Assembly (NCBI GenBank): GCA_900095095.1
Contig: FMBT01000360.1
Span: forward strand, 62,001-126,000
Length of the DNA: 64,000 nt
Source of the DNA: Fragilariopsis cylindrus CCMP1102
Lineage: Eukaryota > Bacillariophyta > Bacillariophyceae > Bacillariales > Bacillariaceae
Direction: 5' to 3'
This document shows, one piece after another, positions 56,301 through 64,000 of this stretch. A model generated the notes under the pieces. It did no database searches. It was not told the DNA's origin and saw only the letters and a list, made by a program, of their open reading frames with translations. The position numbers and the translations under genes were made by a program. The first letter of the stretch is position 1. Each line of letters starts with the position of its first letter.

Positions 56301-59300
56301 GAATTCTGCGCTAAATATCTCGTAGAGAAATCCTTGAAGAGATCTACGTCGCCATCATCCGTAAAATTCCCATCGAGATTGAGAGTGAGCCAAGGCATTG
56401 ATGAATCATGTAAACAATCAAGAGCAAGTGCCAAGCTAAGTGATGCTTTCCACCTAAATGTTACCACACCGCAGGGATCTTTGTCACCGTTCTTGACATA
56501 CTCAATGATATCTCTTGATGACAATATGCACTCAAAAGTCTCGGCATCAGCAGATAAAATAAGATTAATATCGTTAGGATGGTGTAAGAAACGAGCAAGA
56601 GCATTGCCTTTCCCTTTCTGTTCTGAACTTGATCTCCTACTGAATCCATGCGTTTTCTTCAACCCCTCTTTCAGATCTTGAATTGATCGAAAAAATGAAG
56701 GCAACACAAGACATTGAATCTTACCCCAATTGATATGCAGCCTGATTGTCTGGACCCCATCCAAATGCATATAAAACTTGACGCGAACAAAGTACGGGAA
56801 GTCGAGACGAGCCTCTGGATCTTCGCCAATTACTCGAATCCCCTTCCCAGACGATAGGTCGAACAGAGCAGAATCTCGAATCAAAATAGATGCAGTTACT
56901 TGTTCTCCTTGACTATAGTCAATATTGACATCAGTCATCGTAAATGAAATCAGGCGTGATGCATATGCAATAGGTTTTGAGTCATTCTCGCTAAGTAGCT
57001 GTACCTCCGCATCTTCAATCAAGATTTGAAGCCCAAATTGATGCCTACCTATCATACTATTTGATGATGGAAGGAGATTGGTGGCTGAGTTGGACTCAGA
57101 ATAATCTTCTTTTCTTGATCTCGTAGACTCGGGTGTCCTAAACGATTGCGAGATATCAGCAAGCAGACCAATGATTGAAACCGATATGTTTATCTTCAGC
57201 GGCGCTACTTTTAAAAATAGCGTCCACGTCTCGTCATTTGTTTTTCGAGATTGTATTGAATTCCATCCGTATCTTGTCATCACTGCATCTATCTCGTTTA
57301 AAGAAGAATCAGCTCTCACAAGCAAAGGTAGAATGTCCTCAATGGATTCTTTAGTCGAACGAGAAATGAACTGGCTCATCAAAACAAGTTCAAATATAAC
57401 AGAGAATGGTTCTAGAATCGGCCAGTCATCATAAGATCTGATCAAAGTGATATCAGTGACTCCCATTCGAAGTGAGACACGACCTTTATATGCAGACGAT
57501 TCCTGAATACTTGTGACCACGGTAAATGCCATCAACATCTTGCTGCCGATGTCATCTGAAACATTCCATTCGTTTTTATTTTCCTCGGGAAACTTAATAT
57601 TAATTCTCCTTAAGACAACATCGATACGCCATCGTAATGGAGCATCACTAGCCAGTCGGTTTATAAAGGACATTTCGGACTTTTTTTCCGACGGTATCCC
57701 CGAATTCCCAGTCGAGATAATTTGACGTAGCTCGCGTCCGCTCTGAAGTAGCTTCGACACAGCTTCGGGGGAAGCAAGTAGAGATAGGGAGCATATTTTA
57801 ATGCCTAAGTGAACATTTCGGACAGCTCGAACAACATGTTTAGTTTCAATTTCCTGCTTCACAACTCCAACAACCCAACCTCCCCTCTCTTCAAACGGGA
57901 CAAGCTGACTTCTCAGTCGTAGTTGAAATAATGAGCTATATGGATCTCTGCGCCCAAAAAGTTCACAGCCACGACCCATTTCTAAGTTTGCAATATCCAG
58001 AATCTGAGCATTAGCACACCGAATATCAATTTGAATTCTATTCCGATCTTGTGAAGTCAGTTGGAGTAGTCGAAGCGACGATTCTGTGACAACTACGGCT
58101 CCGATGACTTGATCTTGACAAGTTAGTGCGAGTCTTATGGAAGTCAGACGAAGCGCAAGTTCATAGTATTGTTGAGATTTTTTACCTTCTCCACTTTTTC
58201 GTTAGCTTCTACGAGCGAGCTATCAGTTGTATATGAGGGGGATTTAAACAACGCCATCGCAGCTTTGACGCGACGAATACACTGGCAAATTGGAATTATA
58301 CATTTGCGAGACGGCGATACCTCGACATCCCCGACGACAAGTCGAAGTCTACAAGACTTAGTAAGATGACGGAACGATTCAGCTGATCGATGCTTCCGAA
58401 TATCCATGACACCCCGAAGAAAACGATCCTCCATAGAGTGAGCGACCAGATGTGGCAAGTGTACGGGCAAAGCAGTGTCGCTGCTCCCACCCGAAAAAAG
58501 TAATGCTGTCGAGTTGTCACATTCATTCGACATATTTGAGACGGTTGCTGTCGCCTGGTCCAGACTGAAATACAATTTTGTGTCATTCGCATAGTGAAAC
58601 AGCGCAAGTGCTACCTGGTTCACCACGAGCTCACAATCGGAAACAACCTCATCATCTAGACCATCGCAGGATTCTTTTCCAGTACGCAACGTTATTTGTA
58701 TCTCTTTTATAATAATTGAACCTTTGAACAACTCGCGGTTCAGATTTTTCATTATCATATGGCAAGCTTGATCGTCTGCGGTAGAATCGCGGCGTTTCTT
58801 CTCTCGTATGAGAGCTTTAGCCGTTCTTGCCTGTTGCATTGCAGTCGCGACAAGTGCCTCTTTCTCTAACCCTGAGTTAGGATTATCATGGTTGTCAGAC
58901 AGAAGAAAGTCTAAATCATAGCATAGAGCCTTCAATACCTTCAGCTCTGCTTTGGATCGATCGAGCTCTTGCTTTATTTTCTTTCGTTTAAGTCTACGCT
59001 CTTGACGTTCTGCGTCAGTGATATCTGAAAAGTATTGCGCATTTTCTACCAGTATGGCCGATAATTTTTTGATCATTACCTCTGACTCTTTGACACTTTC
59101 CTCTAAATCTCTTGAAAGCTTTTTTTGACCTCCAGTTGACATTGCAGAATGAAAAGAATCGTCATCAATTTCTTTACCACTTTCTGCAACGGAGTCGTCT
59201 TCTCCGACGTCTTCCTCTAATCGTGCTAAATTTTCAGCATTAAGGTAGCCATTTTGACCACCTCTACGATTCTTGGAATGGTCGGACATCGACGATACGT

Positions 59301-62300
59301 CAGATATCGATGGTTGTCTACGACGATGTCGACGGTCGTTCGAGGACCCGCCACTCTCTCCATCGATAACACTCTCTGCGTCTGCTATCCAATTATCTTC
59401 GAACCAAATACCCGAGTTTTCTCCACCTACAGATTCAGAACCTTCACGTGCATCGAAAAATTCACCCTCGTCGATTTCACTGTCTGTCTCGGAACTGTCG
59501 CTGTTATTTTGGAACGAAGTCTTTGTGAAATCGTGAATATATGGACCTCTCTTTCCATTTAAACTCGTTGACTTATTTGACGCACGTCTATATGTTTGCG
59601 AGGCTACATCAGCATGGACCAGCGATTTCCATATCTTCACTGCGACCCCAAAACGCGAAAGTAAGTCTTCGTTCAGGACCAGTTTCATTCTACCAATGAT
59701 TGTATGAGCCTTGAGTTTGCACAGAGTGTGATCTGTTGGAATAACGGATTTTTGAATTGTTGTCCGCAATTTGATCCCCGTGGATATATCAAATATCTCG
59801 GTCTCTCCACAAAACGTAACCTTGCCAGTCTGAAGACGCAACAGGTACTTATCGTAGAAGAGTTCTTCTATGTTTGATTCTTGTTGACTATTCTTTCTCT
59901 CAGAGTCTGGCTGTTTAGATGGGAATGCATCGTCAAGATCGAAGCTACCAGAGAATGATTGATTTCCTCTTTCACTAACCTGAAGAGTTCCTATAGACAT
60001 GGCCGATGAAATCCTGTGATTTTGAACCGAATTTCGTAAGGATTTGGGTGAACGAAAGATAGAGGATGGTATCCTAGGCGACCTGGAACCATTGAATGAG
60101 CTTTCATCTGTACTGTTTTGTCGTAGTTGTGGTAAAATGAGATCATCTAGAACCGAGTCTTCGTATTTTATCAAGGGAAGCTTGTTGAACTTGTTCCGAG
60201 AGATACCTGCTAGCCTGTCAGTCTTCAAAGATAATACCCCCAAGTCAATTACTAAATCAGAGGTATCTCCCATGCCTATTCGAAGAACAGGACAATGCAT
60301 GTTGATGTCAACATCCAGATTCTCATGATCAGATGCAGCAGACTCAGCCTTAGCCATTAGTCCTAATTTCCCGAGTGTCAGAGAATTGAGATATGCGAGT
60401 GATAGTTCTCCCCAGAATTTTTCCACATTTGGAGCTGTCGTTACTTCTCTCATAACCCCTTCAAGTGTGCCAACCATTGGCAGTCTGGATTCATATTAAT
60501 CTCAAGAGGATTGAGCAACATGCGAAGTTCTTTGTTTACTTCTGGGTTTGTCGGCGGATTTTTTGCAAATGCAAAGATAAACAATGGGTTTTGTTCATCG
60601 CTATCATCAAAAGATCTGGTAGTTTCTTTCTTCAGTTGACTTGCAACCACGTATTGGCTCTTATCCATCCGAATCTCAGATACAGTTAAGTCTGTAACAG
60701 AAAGCTCTAAATCGAATTTCTTGTAGTCACCTTTTAAAGACCCACCTATTTTAGTAACTTGACTATTGAGCTCGAGAAATTTTTCGTGCAGTCGTTTCAG
60801 TTGCGTTTCCTCCGCAGTATATACAGCGGCGAAAAGAGTGCAAAGCGCACTTCTTCCACTTGTATCGTTACTGATATTGCTGTAAGTGAGTCATTCCTAA
60901 CTCCAGGCATATATTCACTATTCGGCACTTCGTCAAGGTATTGTAACAGTCTACCGAATTCGTCTCTTGCTCGATGTCGTCTAATGTAGCATCCCGCACG
61001 GTGTCTTTCCACCACGAAGATCTAGAAGATCGCATGATACTATTACTTCCATCAGGGTTCTAACGCACGAAGATCCTCCGTTTTTCATCCTGACCAGAGC
61101 TCGATATAATATGATATCTGTAACAGACAAATCACCGCGTTCGCCATCTTCCATGTCTTGCATTTCATTGGTTTCTTGTGGGGTCAATGGAGTCGAAAAC
61201 TGATCATCCGTGTCATCTGGCGAGGATTCAGATGAAGTGTTCAATTGTCGTATCCTTCTTTCATAAAGTTTCATATACCGTGATCTTATGGCATACTTTT
61301 TCTGGAATCTACTCCATGACCACCTCAAGAAATTTTCTCTCAATTCAAACTGAATGACTCGAGCGGCATAACACCACCAGGCCTTCGAATCTTCCAATAC
61401 AGAAAATCTTGGACGAAATTTTCGATACTTCTTGACAAAATTGAAATTTTTTCGTTCTGCATATAGTCTTAACATTTGAACACATTGAAAGTCTCTTAGA
61501 TTGGTGGATATGCAGTCGAGTTCGATGGTAACATCGATAGCAGGCCTTAAACTGAGATCTTTCGGGGTGTTGGAAAGCAAAAAAGTGAGCTGACCCCCGA
61601 CCGGTAGAAGTATAAAGGTATGTGTTGGAGTATATGATTCTTTAGAGGGAGAGGACATTAAACTACCCCTCCTTACAATACACAAATCCAGGGCCCCGGA
61701 CATTTTTCCTAGATTGCCAGCACAAGTCTCATGAAGAACCGAGTGTTCAACGGGCAAACTATCTCCATACCCCAGTGCATTCCAATATGCAGCAAAGTGA
61801 TTTATTTGTGCGACTTTTGCGACAACGGCATTATCGTTGGAAGCTTGTTCGTCCTTTTTTGTGTCGGCATGCTGCACGTGCATGCTTTCCATCGTAATAC
61901 CAAAGGCAAATGGATTTTCGGGATCCGATTCATTGTCCTCGATTCGAATATGCAAATCCCGAATATGAATGTGAACCTTCTCCGCAATCTCCTGTATCAA
62001 TCCACTAGTTATTCGTTCTTTCAATATTTCTGTGTAAGTTTTGTTTCCCTCGAGTGAAACATAATTCTCATCACCTATATCTGTTGATGACTTTGCAAAG
62101 TTTTCTGATCTCGACAAGGCCTGCCTTCGCTTTTTGATTTCTTCTGACCTTAATTCCTCGTCGTGGAATGCAAAAGAGGTGCGGAATAAAACATGGACAC
62201 CATCTAAGACCAAGACGACGGCTGCTTCTGGACTGGAAGGCGATCTACCGATACCATTGCCACTGCTGATTGGATTAGACAATTTTGCCCAAGGGATAGT

Positions 62301-62528
62301 TATTTCCAATTGACGTAAGGAGCAATGGACAAGCTCAAAAGGTTGCCCTTTTCCTCGTAGCTTCGCATTAATAATTTCTTTTTTCACCTCCAAATTTTGT
62401 AGGGAAATGTAACCACTCCAAATTCCTAACTGTGCCGATTGCGTTGCCTTATTCTTGGCCAATGATTCATCTGTGAAATATTTCGAGAGGGTTTTGGAGA
62501 GAACATTTCCTGCAAGTTTCTCAAACAT
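50337..62528 (-). CDS. VPS13: VPS13-family bridge-like lipid transfer protein, two exons, many frame breaks
   Basis: Giant rod protein that moves phospholipids in bulk between membranes at contact sites. Exons 54860-62528 and 50337-54771, one intron of 88 nt (GMETHIONINE codon then GTACGT, TTTTAG-ACT). The N-terminal chorein domain is clear: MFEKLAGNVLSKTLSKYFTDES, LGIWSGYISLQNLEVKKE, LEITIPWAKL. Then come the long beta-groove repeats, an acidic/Ser linker (EDDSVAESGKEIDDDSFHSA) and the adaptor/SHR-BD region with DFAWDEPELHRRALIIKASG. After it: KWRIRVLPTYTRGF and EPIFVNVDGELAGLLFRM. I count nine one-base frame breaks (about 61013, 60968, 60833, 60462, 58180, 52489, 52358, 52170-52240 and 51801): eight look like a missing base, one (52170-52240) like an extra base. 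The net correction gives an intact product near 4036 residues, in the family range. Confidence 0.9.
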
Positions 62529-63290
62529 GATGTTATTGATTTACTATGACACAAAGCATTTGACACTAGTCCTACAGATGCGTTAACTGAATTGAAGGCA
62601 TCACATCGAGATAACGACTTCTGTCGCCAATGGTTTGTGTCGTTGTTTGATTAGCTATTACTACAAGTAGCTTATTAGACTTGTTCAATTAATTTGAGCG
62701 TCGTGAAAATTGAATCCTGATGCTTTTCATTGATGTTTTACTCCTTCACAAACATACTTTTTTGATTTACTGCGGTCTAATTGAATACGTAATGTTTTCA
62801 AAAGGCGAACTCTTAAAAACAAATCAAAAGGATATGTTTTTAATTAATTGATAGAAACTACTATACTTCAAAGTACTGTAGTACAAAAACACAATATTTA
62901 AACATACACACAATTGAATATAACATAAGGAGGGCATTTTCTATGCAGTAGAGAGAATAACCCAGACTTCAATACACTGCTACTATGCATAGTCAAATAT
63001 ATTCAAGTACTTGTATTCTTGGCATCAACTGCTTTAAAATGCCCCTCAATTTTGCCCTATTCAGCTTGAGCATGGTGACTCTATGGTACAGTAAAGAGAA
63101 CAGCAATGCTACTCCTTGTAGCTTCATTAGTTTCTCTGTGAGATGAGCGATCAGCTTCTCTACTCGCCCAACCTTATAGTTGAATCTACTATTCGAAAGA
63201 TTTTGATCATATTATTTCGATTCTTAGATTGCTTTATTTAACTTTTTAGCATCTAATAAATGATATTTCGTATCTTGTTATTTTTATATT
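62529..63290. promoter_or_regulatory. Intergenic gap upstream of VPS13
   Basis: About 760 bp between LEO1's 3' end and the VPS13 start. AT-rich with no open frame of note. Presumed VPS13 promoter and LEO1 3' flank. Confidence 0.4.
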
Positions 63291-64000
63291 TTATTCATCA
63301 TCATCATCCAAAAATGAAGATTGCTTCTTCTTCTTATGCACAGTTACCTGTTCTTCATCATCATCTTCGTCAAATACCATTTCTTCCTCATCATCTTCAC
63401 TGTCTTCCTGGACAGGCTTTTTTTGTCTCTTGTTGCGACCTCGATTCACGTACGATTGACCGTAGTCATCATCTGAGTCATCTCCATAATCATCCATCGC
63501 ATCATCATCGTATTTGGAACCCTTCTTCAATGCCTTAATGTTGACAGTATCATAACCTTCATCGTCATCTGCCTCCAAGTACCTACGGTTCATACCAGGA
63601 TTGCGGCCGCGACCACCACCACTACTACCGGTGACTCGTTTGCGTTGTTTAAGTTTTTCAGCATCATCAGTGTATCTGATCCGCTCTTCTTTAAGTCTTT
63701 CGGGATCCTCTTCTGTCATATAAGCCGCAATTTTGGCCTTTTTAATAGTCCTTTGACGAACAGCCACAGTTAGACTCTTGTGAGCCTCGGATTGTAACGA
63801 CGATGGTTTTGTGACGAATCGACTAGCAATGGGTCCGACACATTCCAGAACAGTTCCACCGTTTTCTTGTGATTCTTCTTCGCCCTCTTTCTCGTCTTCT
63901 TCGTTGTTGCGAAAGGTTGCCTTTTGAGATTTGTATAAGTAACCATTTAGACCAGCAAATCCATCGCTGGTTGATGTATTGACGTTTTCAATACCGAATG
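63291..64000 (-). CDS. LEO1: LEO1, subunit of the PAF1 transcription elongation complex (3' part, gene runs off the window)
   Basis: PAF1C travels with RNA polymerase II and supports histone modification. The visible frame is open from the window edge: GLNGYLYKSQKATFR (compare the LEO1 pattern VFKTKLTFRP), then ASRFVTKPSSLQSEAHKSLTVAVRQRTIKKAKIA with EEDPERLKEERIR (matching the MTLSLADR-KTQKIRIL...EKMIKKEEERLR region). NRRYLEADDDEGYDTVNIKALKKG corresponds to ASYLEPDRYDE..SLAAIKNRYKGG. The end is the usual acidic and lysine-rich tail (DDDYGDDSDDD, KKKKQSSFLDDDDE). Assignment rests on block order rather than high identity. The start codon lies outside the window. Confidence 0.75.
   Translation of the reverse strand, partial: FGIENVNTSTSDGFAGLNGYLYKSQKATFRNNEEDEKEGEEESQENGGTVLECVGPIASRFVTKPSSLQSEAHKSLTVAVRQRTIKKAKIAAYMTEEDPERLKEERIRYTDDAEKLKQRKRVTGSSGGGRGRNPGMNRRYLEADDDEGYDTVNIKALKKGSKYDDDAMDDYGDDSDDDYGQSYVNRGRNKRQKKPVQEDSEDDEEEMVFDEDDDEEQVTVHKKKKQSSFLDDDDE

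Noticed and set aside
1-64000. Programmed ribosomal frameshifting or mRNA insertion editing as the cause of the frame breaks
   Set aside because: Sites share no slippery sequence or structure, the apparently missing bases are of all kinds, and mostly homopolymers are affected; consensus error is simpler. Kept only as the alternative to be tested.
1-64000. CRISPR arrays, rRNA or tRNA genes, retroelements or virus-like elements
   Set aside because: None seen on either strand; repeats present are short, few and without coding parts.

Overview
The window looks like nuclear DNA of a photosynthetic heterokont, most likely a diatom. Genes are closely packed on both strands. Introns are few and short (about 80-200 nt, mostly GTAAGT or GTACGT donors and (C/T)AG acceptors). 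Coding DNA is AT-rich with many CAA/GAT-type low-complexity runs. Several proteins begin with a signal peptide followed by a diatom-style plastid motif (SSAF-AFG, SSAF-GPAAF, VYS-FTP). No rRNA, tRNA, CRISPR array or virus-derived coding region was recognised.

Layout. 0-16 kb: a mitochondrial carrier (-), the spliceosomal cyclophilin PPIL4 (+), a kinesin-14 (-), Mediator subunit MED31 (+), the ER mannosyltransferase ALG12 (-), an Smr/DUF1771 protein (+) and UFD1 (-). 16-20 kb: an accessory-looking stretch with a GC-rich orphan gene between two direct repeats of about 70 bp, a diverged tandem repeat and a small membrane protein. 20-29 kb: a secreted S28 peptidase divergent from a CREG-like protein, then a plastid-type thioredoxin, an orphan with a plastid motif and an MsrB-like protein; between the thioredoxin and the orphan lies a repeat-rich gap with a nearly perfect 33-nt hairpin. 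28-37 kb: a METTL2/6/8-type tRNA methyltransferase, an AAAP amino-acid transporter, the ribosome-biogenesis factor KRI1 and a phosphoglycerate mutase. 37-46 kb: a P-loop/class IV aminotransferase fusion with a 9-nt micro-exon, an SPX-cytidylyltransferase fusion transcribed divergently from it, and a large PPR protein. 46-64 kb: EAPP, eIF3k, a giant VPS13 and the 3' part of LEO1.

Most genes are housekeeping and unrelated in pathway; many sit in divergent or convergent pairs. Functional links that can be argued are the thioredoxin/MsrB neighbourhood (plastid redox repair) and the S28 peptidase/CREG divergent pair (secretory or lysosomal route).

Two things stand out. The SPX-cytidylyltransferase fusion would join phosphate (inositol pyrophosphate) sensing to CDP-alcohol phospholipid synthesis in one protein. 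Also, about 22 single-base frame breaks occur in otherwise conserved genes, about 19 of them a missing base, usually in a homopolymer. Restoring the reading frame reproduces conserved motifs and makes intron phases agree, so these are most probably consensus errors of a long-read assembly; gene ends given here take that into account.
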